A stretch of 37,890 nt of DNA. Origin: Solobacterium sp. GTDB taxonomy: Bacteria > Bacillota_I > Bacilli_A > Erysipelotrichales > Erysipelotrichaceae. Made by a program: the position numbers and the translations under genes. Location of the stretch: NCBI GenBank assembly GCA_022486935.1, contig JAKVJO010000009.1:1-37890 (forward strand). Reading direction: 5' to 3'. Each line of letters opens with the position of its first letter. Position 1 is the first letter of the stretch. Below, in pieces: positions 8,792 to 18,399 of this stretch. The notes below the pieces were generated by a model. That model searched no databases. It was not told where the DNA came from and saw nothing but the letters and a program-made list of their open reading frames with translations.

Positions 8792-11431
8792 ATGAACAAT
8801 AAGACGAAAGAACAAATCAAAGAGTATCTCGAGAAGAAGACGAAAGAGTTCAATCTTTCCATGTCTGACGATTTCACTACAAATGAAATTGCAGATCATC
8901 TTCATCTATCCCGTTCCGTGACCAGTCAATACTTAAATGAACTGGGAGAGGAAAAAGTGATTCTCAAGATCAAATCACGTCCAGTCTATTTCTTTGATAT
9001 TGCTGCACTCGAAAAGAAATACAGAGTCAGCGTCAAAGATCTGGAATTTATGGATGTTGAAGAGCTGCTTGAGCATCTTAGAAAATCCGGTCCCACCAAC
9101 AGCGCGTTCGACAGTCTTGTTGGTTATGACGGATCATTGCAGAATCTGATCGATCGCAGTGTTGAAATCTTCGAGTATCCTCCGAATGGTCTGCCACTGT
9201 TGATCTATGGAGACGATGGCACTGGCAAATATACGCTTGCGAATCAGATATGCAAAAACTCAGTAATACGTGGCGGAGTACTGAATAAAAAAGCTGAAGT
9301 TGTCAACATTGAACTGGGCGAACATGATGCTCAGGCTTACGAAAAGATCGATAAACTCCTCCATGAAAATCATGCCAATGGAATGGCGGTTATCATCTCA
9401 CATGTTGAAAGAATTGACCAGAAAACTGAGCAGATTCTGATTGACTATCTCAATTCGGATGTGATCCAGCATCGTGCACAGGTGCATCTGATATTCCTCA
9501 GCGGGAATACTCCTTCTTCCTACATGAGCGCTGATCTTCAGAAAACCATTCCGCTTCAAGTTCATTTGCGCAGATATGATCAGCGTCCGATCGAAGAACG
9601 CGAAGCACTGGTAATCAGCAAGTTCCAGGAACAGCAGAAACTCCTGAAGAGAAAAATTCAGGTTTCCAGTAACGTTGTAAGAACTCTGATGAATTCGAAG
9701 TTCTCAAACAATATCCGGGGAATTGATAATGCAGTTCGTCTGATGTGTGCACATGCCAATATGTCCGATTCAGACGGGACCATCATGGTGCATTCCTACG
9801 ATATGCCTCAGGATCAACTCGAAAATATCCAAATTACATTGGATGACGTATCTTATATCGACTGTGACAAGTACATTGGCCACCGTGAAGTGGATCTATA
9901 TATTGATTTCTTCAACGCTGTACTGCTTTGCTGTCAGGAAGAAAACACAGATGAAATGATCCAGAAGTTCACGGCGATTTACAACGACATTGTTAATCAC
10001 CTGCTTCTGACAAACTCTGATACCAATCGGACACTGATGGGTATGGAAGTGGCACTATCAAATATTGTTAATGCGATTGTGCAGAATCACTATGTAAATA
10101 TTCCAGGCAACTTCAACTTCGTTCTTGCAAAACTGACATATATCTATAACCAATATTCTCATACATTCGAGCAATGGGAACATGAACGTCATGATGATAT
10201 CAACAGTTTGATTAACCGGATCCGCAAGGAGTTTGTTACTGAAACAATCATCGCGGATGAGATGAATCAGATTGTCCAGCGTAACCTGGAATTTAAGCTT
10301 TCTAGCATCTCGTTGGCAATTATGAGTCTCATCCTGTACAGATACAACAGTGAACTTCACGGTCGGAAAATGTTCGGCATTATCATATGTCATGGCTATT
10401 CCACGGCCACAAGTATAGCTAGTGCAGTTAATACACTGATTGGCAGTTATGTGTTTGATTCCATAGATATGCCAATTGATACGACTGTAGCTGAGATTGA
10501 AGAATCCCTGAAGGATAAGGTTCAACGGATCAATCAGTATGCAGATGTTGTCATCATGGTTGATATGGGAAGTCTCGAGCAGATCGACGGAAGTTTTACA
10601 ACCAATCGAAATGTAGCAATTATCAACAGTGTCACTACGAAAATGGCGTTAAATATCGGCTACAAGATTGTACATGGAGAAACGATCGACCATATATTCG
10701 AAAACGCGGAAAATGACTACAAGGTAGAACATAAGATTTTCAGAAACAAAACAAAAAATGTCATTGTGTTTACCAGCGAAAGCGGCATTGAAACAGCTCA
10801 GAGAGTTGAAGATTTATTCAAACGCTCTATCCCGGTCGACATACCGGTTGAATACCAACTTGCTCCATATGACAGATTTCAGAGCGACAGTGTATTGGAT
10901 ATAGATAAGAATGAGAACATCCTGTTCATAACTGGAACGGATGACCCTGAGATTAAGGGAACTACTTATATCCCTCTGGAAGGAATCATCACAACCGGCA
11001 ATCTCGATATCATCAGTAATAAGCTAAAACCATTCCTCAATGAAGAGCAGCTGAAGCAGTTGATTGTGAATATCAGAAGAAACTTCACGTTAATTAATGT
11101 GGTGCAGTATCTGACAATACTAAATCCACAGACTCTTCTGGATTACATAACCGTTGCGGTTGATATTCTTCAGAAAAAGTACCATGTGGAACTTGAAGGC
11201 AGGAGACTGGTAGGTATCTATATCCATATCTGCTGTCTGGTAGAACGACTAGTTACAAAAGTCGGTGTAATCAAGGAAAGTGCGGAAACAAAAGAATTTG
11301 TGAAGAACAATCCGGAATTCATAAAACTCGTCAATGAGAGTTTCGCACAGATAACCAATCATTATCACATCGTCATTCCGGAATCGGAAATGATGTATCT
11401 GTACTCGTTTATTGATCCTAAAGAAAACTAG
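8792..11431 (+). CDS. LevR-family transcriptional regulator (HTH, AAA+-like, PRD, EIIA-Man-like, EIIB-like, PRD)
   Basis: N-term HTH (TTNEIADHLHLSRSVTSQYLNELG), Walker A GDDGTGKYTLA, EIIA-Man-like IIICHGYSTATSIAS, PRD segments; first gene before mannose-family PTS genes. ORF opens at 8777; ATG 8792 is plausible. Confidence 0.85.
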   Translation: MNNKTKEQIKEYLEKKTKEFNLSMSDDFTTNEIADHLHLSRSVTSQYLNELGEEKVILKIKSRPVYFFDIAALEKKYRVSVKDLEFMDVEELLEHLRKSGPTNSAFDSLVGYDGSLQNLIDRSVEIFEYPPNGLPLLIYGDDGTGKYTLANQICKNSVIRGGVLNKKAEVVNIELGEHDAQAYEKIDKLLHENHANGMAVIISHVERIDQKTEQILIDYLNSDVIQHRAQVHLIFLSGNTPSSYMSADLQKTIPLQVHLRRYDQRPIEEREALVISKFQEQQKLLKRKIQVSSNVVRTLMNSKFSNNIRGIDNAVRLMCAHANMSDSDGTIMVHSYDMPQDQLENIQITLDDVSYIDCDKYIGHREVDLYIDFFNAVLLCCQEENTDEMIQKFTAIYNDIVNHLLLTNSDTNRTLMGMEVALSNIVNAIVQNHYVNIPGNFNFVLAKLTYIYNQYSHTFEQWEHERHDDINSLINRIRKEFVTETIIADEMNQIVQRNLEFKLSSISLAIMSLILYRYNSELHGRKMFGIIICHGYSTATSIASAVNTLIGSYVFDSIDMPIDTTVAEIEESLKDKVQRINQYADVVIMVDMGSLEQIDGSFTTNRNVAIINSVTTKMALNIGYKIVHGETIDHIFENAENDYKVEHKIFRNKTKNVIVFTSESGIETAQRVEDLFKRSIPVDIPVEYQLAPYDRFQSDSVLDIDKNENILFITGTDDPEIKGTTYIPLEGIITTGNLDIISNKLKPFLNEEQLKQLIVNIRRNFTLINVVQYLTILNPQTLLDYITVAVDILQKKYHVELEGRRLVGIYIHICCLVERLVTKVGVIKESAETKEFVKNNPEFIKLVNESFAQITNHYHIVIPESEMMYLYSFIDPKEN

Positions 11432-11444
11432 GATGGGGGAGCTT

Positions 11445-11870
11445 ATGAAGACCAGGAAAACGATTATTGCAACACATGGAACACTTGCTGAAGGGTTTGC
11501 GGCAGCATTGAAAATCATTGTCGGTGAAGATGCCAATATGATTGTCATGAACTGCTATATGTCTCCGGACTTCAAACTTGATGAGAGTATTAAAAGCCTT
11601 ATGAATTCAATTGATTTTTCAAAAGAAGAAGTCGTAGTCTTTACAGATTTACTCGGAGGATCTGTGAACAATGGATTTATCAGGGCAATGGAGAAATATC
11701 CGTTTGTCCTGATCACAAATACCAATCTTGGTGTTCTGATGGATTACATGATTACTGTTCCAGAATTAAGTGATATTCACACCAGGGTTACAGAACAAGG
11801 GTTCAATATTGTCTGCTGCAACGATCTAATGCAACAGACAGTAGGAAACACAACAGAAGATGATTTATAA
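11445..11870 (+). CDS. PTS mannose-family EIIA component
   Basis: IIATHGTLAEGF active-site His motif, FTDLLGGSVNN. Confidence 0.9.
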   Translation: MKTRKTIIATHGTLAEGFAAALKIIVGEDANMIVMNCYMSPDFKLDESIKSLMNSIDFSKEEVVVFTDLLGGSVNNGFIRAMEKYPFVLITNTNLGVLMDYMITVPELSDIHTRVTEQGFNIVCCNDLMQQTVGNTTEDDL

Positions 11871-11885
11871 AGAAAGGAGGAAAAA

Positions 11886-12350
11886 ATGATTAAAGCTCTA
11901 AGAATTGATCATCGTCTTGTACATGGACAAGTGGCATTCACATGGACTCATTTTCTCGCAGCGACAAGGATCATCGTAATTGACGATACTGCCGCAAATG
12001 ATGACTTTCAGAAAATGGCACTTAACATGTCTAAGCCTGCAGGCGTCAAACTAAATGTATTCACTGTTGATAAAGCATTAGAAAGAATAGAAAAGATTGA
12101 ATCACTGAGCGACACAATCTTCATCATCTTCGGTTGTACAAAAGATGCATCTCGCTTCATATGTGCTCATCCAGGTTTTAAAGAATTGAACGTTGGCGGA
12201 ATCACAAAGAAGGATTCCAGCAAACAGTATTCAGAAGTTGTGTATTTGAATCCTGACGAAGAAAATGATTTGAAGCAGATTCAAAATACTGGATGCAAGC
12301 TCTATATGCAGCAATTGCCATCAACTGAAAAACAGATTCTTAGTTTATAA
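11886..12350 (+). CDS. PTS mannose-family EIIB component
   Basis: RIDHRLVHGQVAFTW active-site motif; RBS AAAGGAGG. Confidence 0.93.
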   Translation: MIKALRIDHRLVHGQVAFTWTHFLAATRIIVIDDTAANDDFQKMALNMSKPAGVKLNVFTVDKALERIEKIESLSDTIFIIFGCTKDASRFICAHPGFKELNVGGITKKDSSKQYSEVVYLNPDEENDLKQIQNTGCKLYMQQLPSTEKQILSL

Positions 12351-12365
12351 AAGGAGGGGTATCTC

Positions 12366-13166
12366 GTGCAATTAGTACAATCATTGATCGTGACATTGAT
12401 TTCCGTTGTAATGATCCTTGATTCACGTATGTTCGGCCGACTCAATTTCGAAAGACCATTAATCACCTGCTTCTTATGCGGCATCCTGCTCGGTAACGTG
12501 CAGGTAGGATTGGCAGTAGGAGCACAGATGGAACTTGTCACTCTGGGAATGATGTCCATTGGTGCTTCCGGTATCGATATGAATATGGGCTCATTAGTAG
12601 GGTGCGCAATCTGTATCATGACAGGCGCAGATATTGAAACAGCACTGACTGTTGCTGTTCCAATGACGCTTCTTGCTACACTGCTTGGAACAATCTCCAG
12701 TGTCATCCGTATCCAGTTTGCACATATGTGCGATAACTACGTTGACCAGGGCAACTTCAAGATGGCTAAGCGTGTAGATATCGTATATGGACCTGCGCTG
12801 TATGTCCTGTTCACGATTATTCCGGTGTTCCTGTCTGTATATTATGGCGCCAGCGTAGTTCAGGCAATTGCTGATATTGTACCGACCTGGGTTACATCGG
12901 GCGTGTCACTGGGTGCAAACATCATCGCATTCTATGGATTCGCAATGCTTCTGTCTACAATGGTCAATATCAAAACTGTTATATATTTCTTCGCTGGTTT
13001 TCTGCTTGCTGCTTATTCGGGACTGGGATTAACTGCAATCGCCTTGATTGGTATTGTCCTCGCAATTATTTTGTACGACGTCAAGTACAACAATTCAAAT
13101 GGTAAATCTAATGGACCTTCGAAGCCGCAAAGCATCAATGATCAGCTTGAAGATCTGGATAACTGA
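12366..13166 (+). CDS. PTS mannose-family EIIC component
   Basis: Polytopic; GRLNFERPLITCFLCGILLGNVQVGLAVGAQMELVTLGMMSIGA. Confidence 0.93.
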   Translation: MQLVQSLIVTLISVVMILDSRMFGRLNFERPLITCFLCGILLGNVQVGLAVGAQMELVTLGMMSIGASGIDMNMGSLVGCAICIMTGADIETALTVAVPMTLLATLLGTISSVIRIQFAHMCDNYVDQGNFKMAKRVDIVYGPALYVLFTIIPVFLSVYYGASVVQAIADIVPTWVTSGVSLGANIIAFYGFAMLLSTMVNIKTVIYFFAGFLLAAYSGLGLTAIALIGIVLAIILYDVKYNNSNGKSNGPSKPQSINDQLEDLDN

Positions 13167-13169
13167 GGG

Positions 13170-14018
13170 GTGAATAAAATGTCAGAAAAGGGTATAGAAG
13201 CACAGAAGAATTATCCTCTTAAAAAGAAACTGAAAGAAATCTTCTGGGGAGCCTGGTGCATGCAGACTAACTGGAACTATGAACGCCAGATGAATACAGC
13301 TTATATGTATGCAATGTCACACTGTATTGATCGCCTTTATCCAGATCCAGAGGACATCGAGAAGAAAAAAGAAGCTTATCGCAGACACTTGGAGTTCTTC
13401 AATATCACTCCACAGTTTGCAGCCTTGACTCTTGGTATTTCTGAGGCGATGGAAGAACAATACGCTGAAGATCCAGAACATTTTGATCCAAAGATGATCA
13501 ATTCTGTAAAAGTTGCTCTTATGGGTCCGATGTCAGGCATTGGTGATTCATTGTTCCAGGGCACAATCAGAGTTATTGCAATGTCTATTGGTATTTCTTT
13601 AGCTCAACAGGGTTCTGTACTTGGACCGATTATTGCTATTGCGATTTCAATCGCCACATCTGTTCCAATTACTTGGGAACTGGCAAAGTTCGGTTATACA
13701 AAAGGACAGGAATTTGTAAAACAGATCAGTGAATCAAATGTCATGGACAAAGTGATGTTTGTCTGCTCAGTTGTCGGTCTGTTTGTCATTGGCGGTATGT
13801 CTGCAACTCTGGTTGATATTACGACTCCGCTTAAGTTTGGTGATTCATTTGTATTACAGGATGTCCTTGATGGAATTATGCCAAAGATTCTCCCGTTAGC
13901 ACTTACATGGTTAATGTACTGGATTATCAAAAAAGGTAAGGTTAAGCCGATGTGGGTTATCATTGGGTGCTTCGTAGCCGGTATCATTCTTAATTACTTC
14001 GGTATTCTTGCTGCCTGA
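13170..14018 (+). CDS. PTS mannose-family EIID component (ATG 13179 also possible)
   Basis: SVKVALMGPMSGIGDSLFQGTIRVIAMSIG signature. Confidence 0.93.
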   Translation: MNKMSEKGIEAQKNYPLKKKLKEIFWGAWCMQTNWNYERQMNTAYMYAMSHCIDRLYPDPEDIEKKKEAYRRHLEFFNITPQFAALTLGISEAMEEQYAEDPEHFDPKMINSVKVALMGPMSGIGDSLFQGTIRVIAMSIGISLAQQGSVLGPIIAIAISIATSVPITWELAKFGYTKGQEFVKQISESNVMDKVMFVCSVVGLFVIGGMSATLVDITTPLKFGDSFVLQDVLDGIMPKILPLALTWLMYWIIKKGKVKPMWVIIGCFVAGIILNYFGILAA

Positions 14019-14054
14019 CAGGTAGAGGAATAAATAAAGGAAAGGTGAAAAAAT

Positions 14055-15017
14055 ATGTACGATGTTAAGAAAATGATTGATGAAATTGTTTCAAAGAAAG
14101 AAGTGAAGACTCTGAGCTTTGCCGGATGCGGCGGATCTCTTGCCTGCTTCTATGCGCCGTTCTATTACATGACTCACGAATCCAGCCTCAATTCAACGTA
14201 TACAACTTCGAACGAATTTGTTCATGATACTCCGAAATCCGTCAATGAACATGCAGTTGTTGTTGTTGCTAGCCGTCGTGGTAATACTGCTGAAACAGTA
14301 GAGGCAGCAAAAGTTGCAAAAGCTAAGGGCGCTACTGTCATTGGTCTGCAGTATGAAAAGGATACTCCGCTGGAAAAGGTTGTCGATTACGCCATTCAGT
14401 TTGATGATGCAGATGGCATTCCGGTTACAGAAGGGAAATCCATGTATGCACTGCAGATTGCGTATGAACTGACCAACGCTATTGATCACAACACAGATAC
14501 TTACAAAAAAATGGTTGCTGCTGCACAAAAGATGAATGATCTGATTCCTTCCGCCAAGAAGTCAATTGTACCTGAAGCAATCAAGTTCTCAATTGATTAT
14601 CAGAACGACAATGTCATCTATACGATGGGCAGTGGAACTGCCTGGTCAGCTGCACAGCAGCAGCAGATCTGCATCTTTATGGAGATGCAATGGATCAACT
14701 CAAGTGTAATTCATACCGGTGAATTTTTCCATGGCCCGTTTGAAATCACTGATCCGGATACAGCATTCCTGCTTCTGAAGTCAACAGGTAAGACACGCGA
14801 TCTGGATGACAGGGCACTTACATTCCTGAACAAGTACAATCACCATCTCTTTGTGATTGATGGTGAAGACTACGGCATGAAGGATCTGGGTGATGTATCT
14901 GAATATTACGATTATGAATTCAATACTCAGATGCTTGGCGTATTCAACCACCTGCTCGCGGATATGAGAAATCATCCGCTGAGCAAGCGCAAGTACATGT
15001 GGAAGTATAATTACTAA
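14055..15017 (+). CDS. SIS-domain protein, FrlB/GfrF-like (putative fructoselysine-6-P deglycase type)
   Basis: SFAGCGGSLACFYA, VVASRRGNTAETVEAAKVAKAKGATVIGL, GEFFHGPFEI motifs. Confidence 0.75.
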   Translation: MYDVKKMIDEIVSKKEVKTLSFAGCGGSLACFYAPFYYMTHESSLNSTYTTSNEFVHDTPKSVNEHAVVVVASRRGNTAETVEAAKVAKAKGATVIGLQYEKDTPLEKVVDYAIQFDDADGIPVTEGKSMYALQIAYELTNAIDHNTDTYKKMVAAAQKMNDLIPSAKKSIVPEAIKFSIDYQNDNVIYTMGSGTAWSAAQQQQICIFMEMQWINSSVIHTGEFFHGPFEITDPDTAFLLLKSTGKTRDLDDRALTFLNKYNHHLFVIDGEDYGMKDLGDVSEYYDYEFNTQMLGVFNHLLADMRNHPLSKRKYMWKYNY

Positions 15018-15040
15018 TCCATACAACCTGAATTGATACG

Positions 15041-15083
15041 AAACAACCGGCATGTTGAATTACTCTGCATGCCGGATTGTTTT
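15041..15083 (+). terminator. intra-operonic terminator-like hairpin
   Basis: AAACAA-CCGGCATG-(13 nt)-CATGCCGG-A-TTGTTTT between two co-directional operon genes. Confidence 0.6.
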
Positions 15084-15101
15084 AAGAAGGGATAGCAGAT
15101 C

Positions 15102-15788
15102 ATGAACAAACCGGAATTGGTGATTTTTGATGTGGACGGAACGCTTCTCAATACAGAGTTTCTCTGGCAAAAAGCATGGGAAGAAACAGGGAGAAGACAT
15201 GGGGTTGAGGGTTTTGGCGATCAGATTTTCAGAAAAGTCGTTGGCATATCAGGGAAGGCAGTAGAGAACGTTCTTGAAAAAGAACTTCCCGAACGTGCGG
15301 ATCGTCTCGAGATTCTTAATGAAGCGCGTATAACCGGTAAAAAGTTGCTTGAAAAAGAAGTGGATGTCATGCCCGGAACCAGAGAGATTCTGGCGTATCT
15401 GTCTGCTATGGATGTGAATATGGCTGTTGCAACAACCACATCCAGGGAAATGACAGAAGAGCGTCTGAAGAAACTCGCTCTATGGGATTACTTTAAGTTG
15501 GTGCTCTGTGGAGATGAAGTTAAGAAACGGAAGCCGGATCCGGAAATTTATCTGAGCGTTTTGAAGAAGATGAATTGCCGATGTGATCAGTGTCTGGTAA
15601 TTGAGGATACTGGATATGGTGTTCAATCTGCATATTCTGCCGGAATTCCGGTTATCATGGTTCCTTCTGTTAATCAGCCTAATGAAGTACAGCTCCGTCA
15701 GGCGGTGATGGTTAAGAAAAATCTTCTGGAAGTTAAAAAGGTAGTAGAGGAAACTCTGGAGAATGATAAATCATATGGAACAGATTAG
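15102..15788 (+). CDS. HAD-family phosphatase (beta-phosphoglucomutase-like)
   Basis: VIFDVDGTLLNTE motif I; KKRKPDPEIYLSVL; EDTGYGVQSAYSAG. Confidence 0.85.
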   Translation: MNKPELVIFDVDGTLLNTEFLWQKAWEETGRRHGVEGFGDQIFRKVVGISGKAVENVLEKELPERADRLEILNEARITGKKLLEKEVDVMPGTREILAYLSAMDVNMAVATTTSREMTEERLKKLALWDYFKLVLCGDEVKKRKPDPEIYLSVLKKMNCRCDQCLVIEDTGYGVQSAYSAGIPVIMVPSVNQPNEVQLRQAVMVKKNLLEVKKVVEETLENDKSYGTD

Positions 15789-16845
15789 TAGTGATGCAAT
15801 GCTCAAGTATGTATATGAATCTAGAGATGCAATCAGGTTAATAATTCATCATGCCCTGTATGTGGCATGTGCTGAGAAATTGGCTGAAAGGTCGTTCAGA
15901 AGGATCTATCTTGTTGGCTCTGGTACCAGTTATCATGCTTGCATAGGAGCCGCCAAACTGGTGCAGACCGTTATGGGAATTGAAACAACATGTAGTTATC
16001 CAATGGAATTCGTAGACAATATGGATGTAATCGATTCTAACGCATTGCTGATCGGAGTATCGCAGGCTGGTCGCAGTGCAAGTACGATACAAGCATTGGA
16101 TAAAGCAAAAAAACATCAACTTGTCACATGCGCAATCACTGCAGATATGAATGCACCAATCTGTGATCATGTGGATCTGGTTGTTCCTCTGGATATCGGT
16201 GAAGAAACTGTTGGTCCAAAGACAAAGGGATACATAGGATCCATTGCAGTATTGGATCTTTTGGCAATTGAAATAGCTCAACGCTTGGGGAAGATCAATA
16301 TAGAAACAAAATCACAATTGATACAACGCTTATTGAAAATTACTGATTCAATTACTGAAATAGCAGATGCGACTGAAATGTGGTTTCAAAACAATCAGCA
16401 GCTCTTCAAGGATGCCAAACGATTCATTGTAATTGGCTACGGACCTATCATGTCTTCTATGTTGGAAGGAAGTCTGAAAATGTTGGAGGCGAATCGATGC
16501 AGTGTTACCGGATATGAACTTGAAGAGTTTATGCATGGTATCTACCATTCGATTGATTCTGATACATGGATTTTTGGCTTGGGATATCCTTCACGTCATT
16601 ATGAACGAATGGTACGGATGATGAAATATCTGGAAGAAGAAAAAGAGGCTCAAGTATTTATGATTCCTTCCCAACGTCCAAACGGTTTTCATTGGGACTT
16701 TGTGAATGACGATATGTTTTCATCAATGGAATATACAGTTCCACTGCAAGTGCTCGCAAGGGAAATCTCATTGTTGCACGGCATTGACTGTACAAAATCT
16801 GCAGACCCCGATTTTCACAAGAAGATGCAAAGTTATATCTATTGA
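15775..16845 (+). CDS. GlmS/AgaS/GfrE-like SIS-domain sugar isomerase/deglycase
   Basis: YLVGSGTSYHACIGAAKL, GVSQAGRSASTIQAL, tandem SIS layout; overlaps the HAD stop codon. Confidence 0.78.
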   Translation: MEQISSDAMLKYVYESRDAIRLIIHHALYVACAEKLAERSFRRIYLVGSGTSYHACIGAAKLVQTVMGIETTCSYPMEFVDNMDVIDSNALLIGVSQAGRSASTIQALDKAKKHQLVTCAITADMNAPICDHVDLVVPLDIGEETVGPKTKGYIGSIAVLDLLAIEIAQRLGKINIETKSQLIQRLLKITDSITEIADATEMWFQNNQQLFKDAKRFIVIGYGPIMSSMLEGSLKMLEANRCSVTGYELEEFMHGIYHSIDSDTWIFGLGYPSRHYERMVRMMKYLEEEKEAQVFMIPSQRPNGFHWDFVNDDMFSSMEYTVPLQVLAREISLLHGIDCTKSADPDFHKKMQSYIY

Positions 16846-16873
16846 TACCGAGAAATGAAAAGAGTTGATATAT

Positions 16874-18229
16874 ATGCCTGAACAGAAAACAAGAGTTTTA
16901 GATCGTACGATTTTAGCGCTTCTGCTTCCTTTGATTTTACAGAATGCGTTAATGACCGTATCGAATAGTGTTACAACAGGCTATATAGGAAGACTGGCAA
17001 TTTCTGATATTTCTGCATATGGTGTCGCTAACCGTATTTACAATATCTACTATTCGATATTTGCCGGACTGGCGATCGGCGTCATGATCGTAAACGCAAA
17101 GATATTTGGAAAGAAGAAATATGCACGTTTCCGGACTATGCAGGAGGAGTGCGATCTGATCATCCTTCCAATTGCAATACTCTTTGCTGTTGCCATAGCT
17201 CTATTTCCTGAACTGTTCCTGAAATTGCTGACGGACGATCAGGAGATGATTGTGACCGGGAGCCGCTATCTCAGGGTTGTGTGTATTGGTATGCCTTTTG
17301 TCGCAATGACTTGCATCAACGCCTCGGCATTTCAAGCTCGAGGAAATGCGAGAGTACCTCTATTAATTGCGATTGCAGGTAATGTTGTGAATATCACAAT
17401 TGGCTATATCTTGATCTTTGGCGTTGGTGAGATAAGTGGCATTGGATTGCAGGGCGCTGGCATTGCTCAGGATTTGTCGCAAGTTGTAATGTGCGGCTGT
17501 GGAATATATATGTTGTACTCAAATAAGCGCGGGTTATTCAGTGAGTACTTGAATATGCCATTTTGCACGAAACTTGATAGAGAAGATACTGGAGATCTTC
17601 TCAGGGCCGGCATACCGGCTGCTGCAGAAGATCTGTTTTGGCAGTTGGCTACGGTTGTTGTCAGTCGTGTGATTCTTTCTTATGGTCAGGATTACTATGC
17701 TGCCTATCAGATCGGTCTGCAGGCAGAAAGTTTTTGCGATATGATGGGAACTGGATTCGTGACAGCATCAATGAGCCTTTCGGCCATGGCCATTGGCCGT
17801 AATGATGGAGCTTTATTTAGGCAGTGTTACAAACGGATGATCATCATGGCCTTAGGGATCAGTGCAATTATGACTGTTGTGCTAGGATGCTTTGGCAGAT
17901 CGATCTGTTGTCTATTGACAGATAAAGAAGTCTTGGTTGATATTGCTGTTCCTTATCTGAAAACGATGATGTGGGTGCAGGTTGCAGAAAATTGCCAACA
18001 GATCATGTATGGATATCTTAGGACAACACGTCATGAAAAGATGCCAATGGCGATCAAATTTATTGGAATATGGGTGATTAGAGTTTCACTGACTGTGATG
18101 TTTGGATGGGTGTTCCATACAGACATATTGTTTATTTGGTGCGCAATCGCAATTGATCAGTGGAGTCGGTTTATCATGGCGTGTATTGCAATCAAAAAAG
18201 GAAATGTTCTGCGTTATGCAGATTTATAA
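16874..18229 (+). CDS. MATE-family efflux transporter
   Basis: 12-TM MATE-like; RTILALLLPLILQNALMTVSNSVTTGYIG, SAFQARGNARVPLLIAIAGNVVNI. Confidence 0.88.
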   Translation: MPEQKTRVLDRTILALLLPLILQNALMTVSNSVTTGYIGRLAISDISAYGVANRIYNIYYSIFAGLAIGVMIVNAKIFGKKKYARFRTMQEECDLIILPIAILFAVAIALFPELFLKLLTDDQEMIVTGSRYLRVVCIGMPFVAMTCINASAFQARGNARVPLLIAIAGNVVNITIGYILIFGVGEISGIGLQGAGIAQDLSQVVMCGCGIYMLYSNKRGLFSEYLNMPFCTKLDREDTGDLLRAGIPAAAEDLFWQLATVVVSRVILSYGQDYYAAYQIGLQAESFCDMMGTGFVTASMSLSAMAIGRNDGALFRQCYKRMIIMALGISAIMTVVLGCFGRSICCLLTDKEVLVDIAVPYLKTMMWVQVAENCQQIMYGYLRTTRHEKMPMAIKFIGIWVIRVSLTVMFGWVFHTDILFIWCAIAIDQWSRFIMACIAIKKGNVLRYADL

Positions 18230-18399
18230 AAATAAGATGGACTAAAGGTGTTTTGTCAAAGATCATAGAAAGTCTGTATGTAATTGATTTGATCAAACAA
18301 TTCTAAATGACAGTGGATCAAATTGCGAACCCTAAATGTTCCTATCAAAAAGTGGCGTATAGTGGCAAAAGTTCGTACATAAAAGTGTATTATAGAGTC

